Source: Methylomonas rapida (GTDB taxonomy: Bacteria > Pseudomonadota > Gammaproteobacteria > Methylococcales > Methylomonadaceae). Taken from it: 64,000 nucleotides of DNA. Shown piece by piece: positions 18,597 to 27,933 of the stretch. A program made the translations under genes and the position numbers. Position 1 is the first letter of the stretch. Each line of letters begins with the position of its first letter. The stretch is from NCBI RefSeq assembly GCF_024360925.2, contig NZ_CP113517.1:1054001-1118000 (forward strand), in the 5' to 3' direction. Below the pieces are notes generated by a model. The model had not been told where the DNA came from and made no database searches. It saw nothing but the letters and a program-made list of their open reading frames with translations.

Positions 18597-18724
18597 CTTA
18601 ACGCTCATGAAGCTGGTTATCGCCCTGGCAAATGAAAGTTCTAGCTGTAGGAGCGACGCATAGTCGCGAATTGAAGCCATTTATCGCGACTGTGCGTCGC
18701 TCCCACAATGGCTTTCAGCGTAAT
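18597..18724. repeat. Interspersed hairpin repeat, GTAGGAGCGACGC family, copy A
   Basis: The unit starts CTTAACGCTCATGAAG, continues CGCCCTGGCAAATGAAAG and holds an inverted repeat GTAGGAGCGACGCA ... TGCGTCGCTCCCAC, ending GGCTTTCAGCGTAA. Other copies lie at 22858-22960, 36229-36333 and 62790-62853. The complementary arms suggest a folded RNA or REP-like DNA element. Confidence 0.75.
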
Positions 18725-18800
18725 GATAATGTCCCTTGTCCTGGGGTAAAAAACGCCAGCGTATTCGGCAATAGCTAAAGCCATTGCACGGCTGAAGTGA

Positions 18801-18816
18801 AAAAGCTTTGGCTTTT
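18801..18816 (-). terminator. Terminator hairpin downstream of bamE
   Basis: AAAAGC and GCTTTT pair around a 4-nt loop just past the bamE stop, followed on the minus strand by pyrimidine-rich sequence. Nearly the same hairpin, with its upstream flank ATAGCTAAAGC, recurs at 54356-54373; another copy lies at 36678-36695. Confidence 0.65.
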
Positions 18817-18819
18817 CCG

Positions 18820-19332
18820 CTAAGGCGTCGGCGCGCCCAGTTCCTCGGTGGTGGCGTCGTCCGCTGGCTTGGCCGCTGGTTCTGGGGCGCTGCTGGATGC
18901 GTCGCCGCCGAACAGGCTGGTGATCTTTTCCCACATCGTGGTTTCGAGGTCCCGCTTCGGTAAATCGATGGTGGTTTCGGTCGATTCTTTCATGATAGGC
19001 ATGGTGCTGGGGCGGAAATCCCCCTGCACGCCAACCAGATTGTCACCGTTGAAGTAGAGCGATACGCGTTTTTGTACCCGTGCCTCGCCGCCGGGTTGCT
19101 TGGAATAGAGATAATCCCAGCGCTGTTCGTGAAAGGTGTCCGTCAGCATCGGCGAGCCCATGATGTACAGCACTTGCCGCTTGGTCATGTTGGGGCGCAA
19201 CTGATCCACCATGGCTTGGTCCACCATGTTGCCTTGCTCGATATCGATGGTATAAACACCGGGCAGGTTGCTCATGATGGTTTCGCAGGCGGGCAGCGCG
19301 GCAACGGCAAGCAGAAAAACGGCTTTTTTCAT
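18820..19332 (-). CDS. bamE: Outer-membrane assembly lipoprotein BamE (SmpA/OmlA)
   Basis: The 170-residue precursor has a lipoprotein signal with lipobox LPAC (Cys16). BamE is a subunit of the BAM complex that inserts beta-barrels. Family signatures are [32 protein letters not shown] and [19 protein letters not shown]-terminal extension (residues 115-170), rich in Ala, Pro and acidic residues, exceeds the E. coli length of 113. It is divergent from fur, the conserved arrangement. Confidence 0.96.
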   Translation of the reverse strand: MKKAVFLLAVAALPACETIMSNLPGVYTIDIEQGNMVDQAMVDQLRPNMTKRQVLYIMGSPMLTDTFHEQRWDYLYSKQPGGEARVQKRVSLYFNGDNLVGVQGDFRPSTMPIMKESTETTIDLPKRDLETTMWEKITSLFGGDASSSAPEPAAKPADDATTEELGAPTP

Positions 19333-19447
19333 GGGGTTGACGTGAAATTTGACTAAAAACGATGTGGCATTATCCCATAATTCGATCAGCGGCTCGGGGC
19401 AAAAAACGCTACAATGCGCTGCTCAATCGCTTGAAGAGTATTTGGTT

Positions 19448-19864
19448 ATGGAAACACAGGAATTACGCAACGCCGGCTTGAAAGTCACCTTGCCCAGACT
19501 CAAAATTCTGGAAATTCTTGAAAAACAACAGGACGACCGGCATCTTTCCGCCGAAAAAGTTTACAAAATCCTGCTGGCGGAGGGCGAAGAGATCGGTCTG
19601 GCCACGGTCTATCGCGTGTTGACACAGTTTGAAGCGGCCGGCTTGGTCAATCGCCATCATTTCGAAGGCGGCAACTCGATTTTCGAACTGAATAGCGGCA
19701 GTCATCACGACCACATGGTGTGCATCAAATGCGGCAAAGTTGATGAATTTACCGATGAAGTCATCGAAAAACGCCAGGAAGAAATCGCCGAGCGCTTGGG
19801 TTATACCTTGACCGAGCATAGTCTTTATCTATACGGCTATTGCGCCGATTGCAAACGCCCTTAA
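19448..19864 (+). CDS. fur: Ferric uptake regulator Fur
   Basis: The 138-residue protein is the iron-sensing repressor. ATG 19448 gives METQELRNAGLKVTLPRLKI, the usual start; the frame is open 99 bp further upstream without homology. A winged-helix DNA-binding domain (GLATVYRVLTQFEAAGLV) precedes the dimer and metal domain with HHDHMVCIKCGKVDEF and C-terminal CADC. The order bamE/fur-lolC-lolD is maintained. Confidence 0.97.
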   Translation: METQELRNAGLKVTLPRLKILEILEKQQDDRHLSAEKVYKILLAEGEEIGLATVYRVLTQFEAAGLVNRHHFEGGNSIFELNSGSHHDHMVCIKCGKVDEFTDEVIEKRQEEIAERLGYTLTEHSLYLYGYCADCKRP

Positions 19865-19875
19865 TCACATTCCGC

Positions 19876-21123
19876 ATGTTTAAACCCCTGATTCTCTACA
19901 TCGGCCTGCGCTATACCCGCGCCAAGCGCCGCACCCAATTCATCTCTTTCATCACGCTGACCTCGATACTCGGTATCGCCCTGGGCGTGACGGCCTTGAT
20001 TACGGTTTTGTCGGTCATGAACGGTTTCGAGGCCGAATTACGCGAACGCATTTTGGGCATGACGGCCCATACCACCATCAGCGGCCGCTTCGGCCAATTG
20101 GAAGACTGGCAAAATCTGGCGGAGCGCACCAAAAAAATGCCGCATGTGGAAGGTGCGGCGCCCTTCACGCAGGGCCAGGTCATGGTCAATGCCGACAGGC
20201 AGGTGAGCGGTACGATGGTGCAAGGCATTTTGCCCGAATACGAGCCTCAGGTTTCCGAGGTGGCCAGTAAAATGAAAATCGGCAAACTGAGCGATCTGAA
20301 GCCGGGTGAGTTCGGCATTGTCCTTGGCGCGGAACTGGCCAATCATCTGGGCGTGTTCGTCGGCGACAAGGTGACGGTGATTACGCCGCAGGTCAATTCG
20401 ACGCCGGCCGGGATTTTGCCGCGCTTGAAGCGCTTCACCGTGGTGGGCGTGTTTCAAGTGGGCATGTATGAATACGATCGCAACATGGCGATGATCCATC
20501 TGGACGATGCCGGCAAACTGTTCCGCATCGAGCCGGCCGTGTCGGGCTTGCGCCTGAAACTGGACGACTTGTTCAACGCGCCGCTGATCACGCAGAACAT
20601 GGCCGACGCGCTGGGCAGCGAATACCGCGTCAGCGACTGGACCTTGGCCCACAGCAACTTTTTCCGCGCGGTGCAAACCGAGAAACGCGCGATGTTCATC
20701 ATCTTGCTGCTGATCGTCGCCGTGGCGGCGTTCAACATCGTCTCGACGCTGGTCATGGTCGTGACCGACAAGCGCGGCGACATCGCGATTTTGAAGACCC
20801 AGGGTTTGACCAATCGCGCGGTGATGGGGATATTCATCGTGCTGGGTTGCGTGATCGGCAGCATAGGTACCTTGCTCGGCACCTTAGGCGGGGTGGCCTT
20901 GGCCTTGAATGTCGAAACCATCGTGCCTGCCATCGAAAAAGCCTTTGGCGTGCAGTTCATGGCCGCCGATGTCTATTACATCAGCGAAGTGCCCTCCAAA
21001 TTGATTTGGCTGGATGTTTATTGGATAGCTTGCGTGGCGTTTTTTCTGTCCTTGCTGGCGACCTTGTATCCGGCCTGGCAGGCATCCCGGATCAACCCTG
21101 CGGAGGTGCTGCGTTATGAATAA
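19876..21123 (+). CDS. lolC: LolC/LolE-family lipoprotein-releasing permease
   Basis: The 415-residue inner-membrane subunit of the ABC transporter releases outer-membrane lipoproteins to LolA. It begins MFKPLILYIGLRYTRAKRR and has four membrane helices (about 25-50, 270-295, 315-340 and 375-400) flanking a large MacB-like periplasmic domain. The ending ASRINPAEVLRYE is typical. Only one lolC/E-type gene is present, so the transporter is probably a LolF-type homodimer. It starts 11 bp after fur and overlaps lolD by 8 bp. Confidence 0.94.
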   Translation: MFKPLILYIGLRYTRAKRRTQFISFITLTSILGIALGVTALITVLSVMNGFEAELRERILGMTAHTTISGRFGQLEDWQNLAERTKKMPHVEGAAPFTQGQVMVNADRQVSGTMVQGILPEYEPQVSEVASKMKIGKLSDLKPGEFGIVLGAELANHLGVFVGDKVTVITPQVNSTPAGILPRLKRFTVVGVFQVGMYEYDRNMAMIHLDDAGKLFRIEPAVSGLRLKLDDLFNAPLITQNMADALGSEYRVSDWTLAHSNFFRAVQTEKRAMFIILLLIVAVAAFNIVSTLVMVVTDKRGDIAILKTQGLTNRAVMGIFIVLGCVIGSIGTLLGTLGGVALALNVETIVPAIEKAFGVQFMAADVYYISEVPSKLIWLDVYWIACVAFFLSLLATLYPAWQASRINPAEVLRYE

Positions 21124-21793
21124 GCCCGTGATTTTGCAATGCCAACAACTGACCAAGCGTTATGCGCAGGGCGATTTGAATGTCGAAGTCTTGAAAGGCG
21201 TGGATTTGACCATACAGGCCGGCCAGCGCGTCGCCATTATGGGTGCGTCCGGCTCGGGCAAGAGTACCTTGTTGCATTTGCTGGGCGGTCTGGAGAAACC
21301 GACATCCGGCAATGTGATTCTGGATGGCTTTGATTTGAACAAGATCGGTTCCGCCAAATTGAGCCGCTTGCGAAACCAATCGCTGGGTTTCATCTATCAA
21401 TTCCATCATTTGCTGGGCGAATTCACGATGCTGGAAAACGTGGCGATGCCTTTGCTGATCGGCAATCTCCCCATCAAGCAAGCCCAGCAGCAAGCCACTG
21501 ATTTATTGAAGCGGGTGGGCTTGGGGCATAGGATAGAGCACAAGCCGGGCGAGTTGTCAGGTGGCGAACGTCAACGCGCCGCGGTGGCGAGGGCCCTGAT
21601 CAACAAGCCCAAATGCGTATTGGCCGACGAGCCGACAGGCAATCTGGACAGTAAAACCGCCGATCAGATTTATCAATTGATGCTGGAATTGAATCAGGAA
21701 TTGCAGGTCAGCTTCCTGGTGGTGACCCATGACCCGGATTTGGCCGGGCGCATGGATCATGTGTTGCATATGGAAGATGGCTTGATCGTTTGA
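21116..21793 (+). CDS. lolD: Lipoprotein-releasing ATP-binding protein LolD
   Basis: The 225-residue ABC ATPase powers lipoprotein release with LolC. Walker A is GASGSGKST, the signature LSGGERQR, Walker B VLADEPTGNLD and the switch His is in VVTHDPD. Its start lies inside the last 8 bases of lolC, so the two are translationally coupled. Confidence 0.97.
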   Translation: MNKPVILQCQQLTKRYAQGDLNVEVLKGVDLTIQAGQRVAIMGASGSGKSTLLHLLGGLEKPTSGNVILDGFDLNKIGSAKLSRLRNQSLGFIYQFHHLLGEFTMLENVAMPLLIGNLPIKQAQQQATDLLKRVGLGHRIEHKPGELSGGERQRAAVARALINKPKCVLADEPTGNLDSKTADQIYQLMLELNQELQVSFLVVTHDPDLAGRMDHVLHMEDGLIV

Positions 21794-21797
21794 TGAC

Positions 21798-21831
21798 AGG
21801 CGAAAGCGGAAAACTCTTTCGACTTTCGCCT
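21798..21831. terminator. Candidate terminator between lolD and the DUF2062 gene
   Basis: AGGCGAAAG and CTTTCGCCT form a 9-bp stem with a 16-nt loop between two convergent genes. The T-tract is weak, so confidence is moderate. Confidence 0.5.
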
Positions 21832-22347
21832 TTAGGCTCTTCCTTTGGCTTTTTGGCGCACGTTCCAACGGTGGGTGACGTGAACACGCCAAAACAGCTT
21901 CATGCCGAAATAACCCAGCGCGGAGCAGCTTATGCCCAATACCAGGCAGCCCAATAAAAACGGGCCGCCGATATCGGCCATATGGGAAAACACGGTATCC
22001 AGCGAGAATTCGCTGTCAAAATGCGGTTTGTCCAAAAGCCAGATGCCGAGGCGATAGGCGAAATAAAACAACGGCGGCATCGTGATCGGATTGGTGAGCC
22101 ATACCAGTGCCACCGAAATCGGTAAATTGGCGCGGACGAATAACGCCGCCGCCGCCGCCATCGCCATTTGTGTCGGGGTCGGCACCCAGGCAAAAAACAA
22201 ACCCACGGCAAACGCCAATGCGACCGAATGGCGGTTCAAATGCCACAGATTGGGATCGTGCAAGCGGTCTCCCAAAAAGTGCAGGCTTTTTATGGATTTG
22301 ATTTTGTCGGGATCGGGTATGTACTTTTTTATTATTTTTTTCGGCAT
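21832..22347 (-). CDS. DUF2062 membrane protein
   Basis: The 171-residue protein matches DUF2062 (family of unknown function). Membrane helices lie at about 45-75, 80-105 and 135-160. The family stretches GLFFAWVPTPTQM and VWLTNPITMPPLFYFAYRLG are clear. ATG 22347 is chosen over a TTG at 22365. It converges on lolD. Confidence 0.88.
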   Translation of the reverse strand: MPKKIIKKYIPDPDKIKSIKSLHFLGDRLHDPNLWHLNRHSVALAFAVGLFFAWVPTPTQMAMAAAAALFVRANLPISVALVWLTNPITMPPLFYFAYRLGIWLLDKPHFDSEFSLDTVFSHMADIGGPFLLGCLVLGISCSALGYFGMKLFWRVHVTHRWNVRQKAKGRA

Positions 22348-22420
22348 TGCACTACTCGTCAGCAAACACTAAAACTCGATTCTAACAGGTTTTACCCGGC
22401 TCGATAGTCGGGCACCGGCG

Positions 22421-22774
22421 CTATTTTTGTTCCAGCGCCTTGCTGGCCGCCTTGGCTTCGGCACTGAGCTTTTCCAGCTTCCCGCGAAAATCCGTCTGTA
22501 CCTGATTGGCGCTATTGGCAATCAGTTGATTGTCGGTATTGGCCTCTTTGACCAGGCATTCGATATAAGCGCGTGATTTTAGCTGCCAGTCACTGATTGC
22601 GACGAGGCTTTGGTTGAAGGCTGCGACGCTGCCGGCATCGAGAATCGGTGCCGGCGGATTGTCGCCGCAGCTGGTGGGCGACCATTTGCCGTCGCTAATG
22701 GAGCCGGCGCAAACGGCACAGGGCGCGGCCGCCATGATGATGGCAGCTAATAAGAAATCGGTTTTCATACGCAT
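22421..22774 (-). CDS. Hypothetical secreted protein
   Basis: About 117 residues from ATG 22774 (ATG 22768 is also possible). A signal peptide is clear: MRMKTDFLLAAIIMAAAPCA, then VCA-GSI as a likely cleavage site. The mature part is helical with a terminal coil rich in Lys, Glu and Ala, and two to three Cys. I recognise no family. Repeats lie just upstream of it (22858 onward). Confidence 0.6.
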   Translation of the reverse strand: MRMKTDFLLAAIIMAAAPCAVCAGSISDGKWSPTSCGDNPPAPILDAGSVAAFNQSLVAISDWQLKSRAYIECLVKEANTDNQLIANSANQVQTDFRGKLEKLSAEAKAASKALEQK

Positions 22775-22857
22775 AATTTTAACGACCATGAAAGTGTTGC
22801 AATACCTCGGAAAATGAAATCCTTGCCGCTGTCGCGTGCCCAACAAGCAACCGCGGC

Positions 22858-22960
22858 CTCACCCTGGCAAATGAAAGTTTTCTGTAGGAGCGACGCCTCG
22901 TCGCGACAATAGACTTCGCATCGTGACTGTACGTCGCTCCCACAATAACTTTCAGAGTAA
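22858..22960. repeat. Interspersed hairpin repeat, GTAGGAGCGACGC family, copy B
   Basis: CTCACCCTGGCAAATGAAAG leads into GTAGGAGCGACGCC and the complementary ACGTCGCTCCCAC, ending AACTTTCAGAGTAA. Just before it, at about 22838-22857, lies a fragment of the 175-bp element (CCAACAAGCAACCG), so the two repeat families are interleaved. Confidence 0.72.
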
Positions 22961-23132
22961 CGCTCATGAAGATGGACATCGCCCCGGCAAATGAAAATAG
23001 TCTTCAGGGTAAGGTTGCTTGCCGGACAGGCCGCCGTGAATACATCCATGTAGGCTCGACGGCGGCATTCTTGCCGCCGACGCCTGTCCAACAAGCAACC
23101 GCACCCTCACATTTTGCTACTTTCAGAGTAAA
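22958..23132. repeat. 175-bp interspersed cruciform element, copy 1
   Basis: This unit, from TAACGCTCATGAAG to TTTCAGAGTAAA, is about 95% identical to 62851-63026, 40 kb away. Its core GGTTGCTTGCCGGACAGGC pairs imperfectly (17 of 19) with GCCTGTCCAACAAGCAACC. Inner arms GCCGCCG and CGGCGGC form a second stem. No open frame of note. Confidence 0.8.
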
Positions 23133-23265
23133 TATTTTGAAACTAGGGCTAAGATTAAGGGGCGCTTGTCATTCATAAACGGTAGGTTTGATTGTTAAAT
23201 TTATATGTTGAGCTCAACTTGCCTTGATGTCTATTTATAACCACAAAAAAGAGGGTGTGTTTGAA

Positions 23266-23925
23266 ATGAAAAATTTGCTAACTACTGCGTTGTTGTTTAC
23301 AGGCTTAATCTATGGCGGCAGCATTGTTCAGGCTCAGACCGCGCCTACGGGGTGTCCCAAAGGCTTGCAGCGAGCATCTGTCAATTTAACGGTGTCATTT
23401 AGCCCTAGAACCGACGGAAGCTGTCCTTTACTTCAAGACAAGCAACTTCGAAACTTGGTTAATAAGTATGCCGTAGATAAGGTTTTTGCCTATCCGGCGG
23501 TTCCTTGCGTTTCATCAACGAATCCCGTCACTGGAACAATCACTGTAGACGGGATTACCTATCCAGTCACGGGGGCTTCTCAATCTGGGCAAGTGATATC
23601 TGGAGCACTTGCCGCAGTCGATCCAAACAACGCAGGCGTTCTTTTGACAGGCCTAAGCAGTTCAAATGCCCCCTTTGCAACTGGCGTTGCTATGACTGTG
23701 CTGACGCTTACTGCCAATAACAAGAACCTAAGATTTGTTTCAAATGACCGTTTTGCGATTAATCCGGTTGAACTAACCGATTACGAGGAGTTCGATCTCA
23801 TTGCCCTTGATGGAGGCAGCGTGGTCGGACAACTGACCGGCACTGGGCAAATTAATGGCGACCCATTTGGCAATTTTGAAGCCGAAATGACGGTAACGGG
23901 CACTCCTTGCGTGAAACTTCCCTAA
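23266..23925 (+). CDS. Hypothetical secreted protein
   Basis: The 219-residue product from ATG 23266 has a signal peptide (MKNLLTTALLFTGLIYGGS, then IVQA-QTA). The mature part is Gly/Thr/Val-rich with predicted beta strands and four Cys (for example PTGCPKG, DGSCPLL, AVPCVSS and the C-terminal TPCVKLP), suggesting two disulphides in the periplasm or outside. I recognise no family. Its base composition is AT-richer than the genes around it. It stands alone between repeat blocks, so horizontal transfer is possible. Confidence 0.65.
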   Translation: MKNLLTTALLFTGLIYGGSIVQAQTAPTGCPKGLQRASVNLTVSFSPRTDGSCPLLQDKQLRNLVNKYAVDKVFAYPAVPCVSSTNPVTGTITVDGITYPVTGASQSGQVISGALAAVDPNNAGVLLTGLSSSNAPFATGVAMTVLTLTANNKNLRFVSNDRFAINPVELTDYEEFDLIALDGGSVVGQLTGTGQINGDPFGNFEAEMTVTGTPCVKLP

Positions 23926-24039
23926 AAGCATTAGTCAAACCGACTACTCGCCTATCGCCGCTGAACTGGCAGGAATGTGTGGGAAATAAGCTCGACAATG
24001 GTCGGTGCGAATTCATTCGACTATACGGATAAATCCGCA

Positions 24040-24080
24040 CCTACACCGAATATTTGCATAGCTTATTTCATGTTCATTCC
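24040..24080. repeat. 41-bp interspersed repeat, copy 1
   Basis: The stretch starting CCTACACCGAATATTTGCAT and ending TTCATGTTCATTCC recurs at 54212-54252 with 3 mismatches in 41. It lies in a 260-bp gene-free gap between a secreted protein and the PepSY gene. No function is evident. Confidence 0.6.
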
Positions 24081-24185
24081 CAAGCAACCAGTTCAGCCCT
24101 TTATTTTTTGATTTAAAAAAATTTTGGCACGCACTACACCCTTGACTGTCAGAGTAGTGCTCAATTTTGCCGGTTTGCACGGCGC

Positions 24186-25484
24186 TCAACGAGGCAGGTG
24201 TTTGAATTCCGCCCATTTCGCTTGTAACCACCGCTGCGCCAGGGATAATCGTGGTCGGAGTATGTGCCAGCTTGCGTTTGTAAAATGGATGCTTTGCTGC
24301 CAGAGATAACGACTCCCATTTTGTAATGGCGCAATCAAGTTTATTGGTCTATCTTGGATCAAACCTTGGCGATATAGCCAGTGATAAATTCCGCTTAGCC
24401 ATAGCGTTAACGGCATCAGCCCGATGAAAAACCATAGCAGGCGGCCTTTGGCGCCAAACGCTTCGCCGGTATGCAATGGCCATTGCCAGGTAGTGAAGGT
24501 CTGGCCAGCGGAAAATTGACTGGGGTTGTTCACGCTGCGTATTTGACCGCTCCAGCGGTCCACCCAAACCGTCGTGAAAGGGTGATGTTGGTTGAGCTCT
24601 TTGGGCTGGCGCAAGTTGATGCGATAAGTGCCGAGCTCGCCTACCGGCGTGGTGATGCGGCGAACTTCCGAACTGGGAAACAAGCCGCGGGCGACCAAAA
24701 CCGCCTCGGCGATGCTAATGGGCCTGTCATTCGGGACCGCCGTGCTGCGCACGTTGGGTCCTTCGTCGCCGTGGCCCATGCCGGCGGAAGCGGTTAGCGC
24801 CTCCAGCAGGTTGGGATAGGCCAGATGAAAGCCGGTGAACGCCAATAACAGTAAAAAAACGGCGCTGAATAGGCCCAGTAAACGATGCAGGTCCATCAAC
24901 AGACGCATTAAACCGGCATCGTGGCGCACCTTGAAGGCTTGAGCCAGCCGAGCACGCTCCGGCCACCACAAATAGACGCCGCTGGCGACCGACAGTGCCA
25001 ACAAGGGTGCCAGTACCGCCAAGATGTTTCGGCCACCGGATCCCAGTTGTAGATGGGTGTGCAGGTCCAGTAGCCAGGTCGTCAGCGTCGCGCCCCAAAA
25101 GCGGCTGTCGATGATTTTGCCGGTGTAAGGATCGATCGCGACCATCAACGGCGCGTAAAACTTGTCCACGCTTTCGCGCGGTTTTTCGAACCAGGCCGTG
25201 ATGACGTCGTTTTCGCTGCGCGGCATTTCCAAGGTCCAGGCGCCATGCCGATTGGGATGGGCTTTGCGTACTTGGTTCAGAATCGTGTCCAGCGGCAAAG
25301 GCTGGTCTTGCGGGTGTTCGATGCTCAGTTCGGGATTCAATAGCGTATCGATTTCTTCCCGATAAACACACAGGCTACCGGTCAAACCGATTAACGCGAA
25401 CAGCAGCCCGAAAATCAGGGCCAAATAGAGATGAACTTGCAGCCAGACGCTGCGGGTGAACAAACGGCGATAGGGAAAGGGCAT
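24186..25484 (-). CDS. PepSY-associated transmembrane protein
   Basis: The 432-residue protein is of the PepSY_TM family. It has an N-terminal membrane helix (about residues 10-38), a PepSY domain, further helices near 135-160, 190-215 and 345-370 and a second PepSY domain (AEAVLVARGLFPSSEVRRI, YRINLRQPKEL). Conserved His residues in DLHTHLQLG, DLHRLLGLF and PLHTGEAFG fit heme or metal binding at the membrane. Relatives are often iron-linked reductases. ATG 25484 is chosen over a TTG at 25502. Confidence 0.85.
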   Translation of the reverse strand: MPFPYRRLFTRSVWLQVHLYLALIFGLLFALIGLTGSLCVYREEIDTLLNPELSIEHPQDQPLPLDTILNQVRKAHPNRHGAWTLEMPRSENDVITAWFEKPRESVDKFYAPLMVAIDPYTGKIIDSRFWGATLTTWLLDLHTHLQLGSGGRNILAVLAPLLALSVASGVYLWWPERARLAQAFKVRHDAGLMRLLMDLHRLLGLFSAVFLLLLAFTGFHLAYPNLLEALTASAGMGHGDEGPNVRSTAVPNDRPISIAEAVLVARGLFPSSEVRRITTPVGELGTYRINLRQPKELNQHHPFTTVWVDRWSGQIRSVNNPSQFSAGQTFTTWQWPLHTGEAFGAKGRLLWFFIGLMPLTLWLSGIYHWLYRQGLIQDRPINLIAPLQNGSRYLWQQSIHFTNASWHILRPRLSLAQRWLQAKWAEFKHLPR

Positions 25485-25638
25485 GAGGTAAAGGATGAAC
25501 AATATTGGATCGAAGCGTTTTTTACAGTTTAACCCTGGAACCAGGCAAGCACAAAACGCCTGTCATTTCGAGCATGAGGTATGAAGCGGATACACATGGC
25601 GTAGTCGTTATGGTCGTGTGCACAGGGAAGACAAGACT

Positions 25639-27906
25639 ATGTATCGCGCGGTTTTGACATTTTTGGCCGGTATCGCTTGGGTTCAACACTGGTCGCGCTT
25701 GCCAAGCGCCTGGGAATGGCTATTTCTCACGCTGTTGGCCGCCGCTTTTCATTATGCACGCTTTCGCCTGGGCTGGGTTTTAATACTGGGCGTGCTATGG
25801 GCTAGTTTGCATGCCGGCTGGCGGCTATCGGATCGCTTGGCCGGCGAGTGGCAGGGCAAGGATGTTCCGGTGCAGGGCTATATCGTCAGTTTGCCGCAGC
25901 GGCAGGAACAGAGAGTCAGTTTTGATTTTTATGTGACCGAATCCGCCGAAGGCATTCCGCGCAAATTACGCTTGAACTGGTATTCGCCCAAGCCCGCGCT
26001 GCGGGCCGGCCAGGCCTGGGCCTTGACCGTCAGGCTGAAACAGCCGCATGGACTCAGCAATCCCGGCGCTTTCGATTACGAGGCCTGGCTGTTTGCCAAT
26101 CGGATAGGCGCCACGGGTTATGTGCGACCGGCACCGCCGCCATGGCCAATCAAACCGCCGTTGAGCATGGCTCGTTATCTGGCACAATGGCGGCAGGCGG
26201 TTTCGGATAAGCTGGATGCCGTGTCGCCGCATAGTCAATGGAACGGTGTGATCAAGGCCCTGACCATAGGCCGGCAAGATGAAATCTCCCGGCGGCAATG
26301 GGACGTTTTTCGTGCCAGCGGTATCGTGCATCTGGTGGTGATTTCCGGTTCGCATATCACCTTGATAGCCGGTTTGGTATTTTGGCTGACGAGGCGGCTT
26401 TGGGTTTGGCTTGGTATTCTCGGGGTGTCTCCGCAAACCGTGGCGGCCGCTAGCGCCTGGTTGGCCGCCGGCTTTTATGCCGGACTGGCAGGGTTTTCCA
26501 TCCCTACCCAGCGTGCCATGTTGATGTTGACGGTGGGCTTATGCGCCATCGTCTTGCAGCGCAACATCGCGGCGATGCGCATATTGTTGCTGGCATTGCT
26601 GCTTGTGGTACTGTTCGATCCGTTGGCCTTGTTAGCGGTCGGTTTCTGGTTGTCTTTTGCGGCCGTGGCGATATTGATGTATGTTTCGTCGGCCAGATTG
26701 GGCCGGCCGCGTTACTGGCGTGACGCCGGCAAAGTGCATGTTGCGATGGCCATCGGTTTGTCGCCGTTATTGCTGGTGTTTTTTCAGCAAGTTTCGTTGA
26801 TTTCGCCCGTGGCCAATGCCTTGGCGGTTCCGCTCGTCGGCTTGGTGATCACGCCCATGGCACTGCTGGCAGTGGCCTTGACATTCGTGTCGCCGGCGTT
26901 GGTTGCCGGGCTGCTATGGTCAATCGATAAACTCCTGCAGGCTTTGTGGTGGCTATTGCAGCAGATGGCGGCATGGCCCTTGGCGCAACTGGCCAGCCCG
27001 GAACCGCCGTGGTATGCCGTACTGATGTCGGCCATCGGCGCGGGATTGCTGCTGGCGCCCAAGGGCTTGCCGGGACGTTATCTAAGCCCGTTTTTGTTTT
27101 TGCCGCTGGCGTTCGTTTCCGTCGAAAAGCCCAAGCCGGGCGAGATTTGGCTGACCTTGCTCGATGTGGGGCAGGGTCTCAGCACCGTGGTGCAGACTTC
27201 GAATCATGTGCTGGTGTTCGATACCGGAGCCAAATATTCCGAACAATTCGACATGGGCGATGCGGTGCTGCTGCCGTATTTGCGCCATCAAGGCATAAAC
27301 CGCATCGATGCGTTAGTGCTCAGTCACGATGAAAATGATCATAGCGGCGGCGCGGAGACGCTACTTGCCGAAATGCCGGTGACGGCGATTTATAGCAGTG
27401 CGGCCCATTGGACCGCACGCCCCGGCGGGCAATATTGCAGGGCTGGGCAGCGCTGGCAATGGGATGGCGTGGGGTTCAACGTGCTGTCGCCGACTGTCGA
27501 CGGTTTTGCCTCTGAAAACGACAATTCCTGTGTGCTGAAAATCGGCGAAGTCAACGCGAGCTTCTTATTGACCGGCGACATCGAACACGACGCGGAACAA
27601 TGGCTGGTTCGACGTTACGGTCCAGAATTGGCCAGTACGGTCATGATAGCGCCGCATCATGGCAGCAAGACTTCCTCGCATGACAATTTCTTGAGCCAAG
27701 TCGATCCCGAGCTGATTTTGATTCCGGCAGGTTACGCGAATCGTTTCGGCTTTCCTCATCCCCGCGTGTTGCAGCGTTATAAAGATAGACATATCCAAAG
27801 CCTGACGACAGGCGAGGACGGCGCGATCACGGTCAAAATTGCCGGCGAATCGGTGCAAGTCGAGCCATTCCGGCAAAGTCACAAGCGCTACTGGATGAGG
27901 CCATGA
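25639..27906 (+). CDS. comEC: DNA internalization-related competence protein ComEC/Rec2
   Basis: The 755-residue protein forms the inner-membrane channel for DNA uptake. ATG 25639 is preferred over a GTG at 25618 because an AGGGAAG ribosome site lies 8 nt upstream. After an N-terminal region of helices and a DUF4131-like domain, the competence domain carries SGIVHLVVISGSHITLIAGL (near residue 235) and multiple helices. The C-terminal metallo-beta-lactamase domain has LLDVGQGLST, LSHDENDHSGG and MIAPHHGSKTSSHD. Natural transformation is plausible but needs other genes not in the window. Confidence 0.95.
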   Translation: MYRAVLTFLAGIAWVQHWSRLPSAWEWLFLTLLAAAFHYARFRLGWVLILGVLWASLHAGWRLSDRLAGEWQGKDVPVQGYIVSLPQRQEQRVSFDFYVTESAEGIPRKLRLNWYSPKPALRAGQAWALTVRLKQPHGLSNPGAFDYEAWLFANRIGATGYVRPAPPPWPIKPPLSMARYLAQWRQAVSDKLDAVSPHSQWNGVIKALTIGRQDEISRRQWDVFRASGIVHLVVISGSHITLIAGLVFWLTRRLWVWLGILGVSPQTVAAASAWLAAGFYAGLAGFSIPTQRAMLMLTVGLCAIVLQRNIAAMRILLLALLLVVLFDPLALLAVGFWLSFAAVAILMYVSSARLGRPRYWRDAGKVHVAMAIGLSPLLLVFFQQVSLISPVANALAVPLVGLVITPMALLAVALTFVSPALVAGLLWSIDKLLQALWWLLQQMAAWPLAQLASPEPPWYAVLMSAIGAGLLLAPKGLPGRYLSPFLFLPLAFVSVEKPKPGEIWLTLLDVGQGLSTVVQTSNHVLVFDTGAKYSEQFDMGDAVLLPYLRHQGINRIDALVLSHDENDHSGGAETLLAEMPVTAIYSSAAHWTARPGGQYCRAGQRWQWDGVGFNVLSPTVDGFASENDNSCVLKIGEVNASFLLTGDIEHDAEQWLVRRYGPELASTVMIAPHHGSKTSSHDNFLSQVDPELILIPAGYANRFGFPHPRVLQRYKDRHIQSLTTGEDGAITVKIAGESVQVEPFRQSHKRYWMRP

Positions 27907-27933
27907 ACTCACGCGGTGGCCAATGGCTTCTTG

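Larger units (their letters stand above)
18515..18819. other. Intergenic stretch holding a repeat and the bamE terminator
   Basis: This 305-bp gap between convergent genes holds the hairpin repeat at 18597-18724 and the bamE terminator at 18801-18816. The rest shows no coding signal. Confidence 0.6.
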
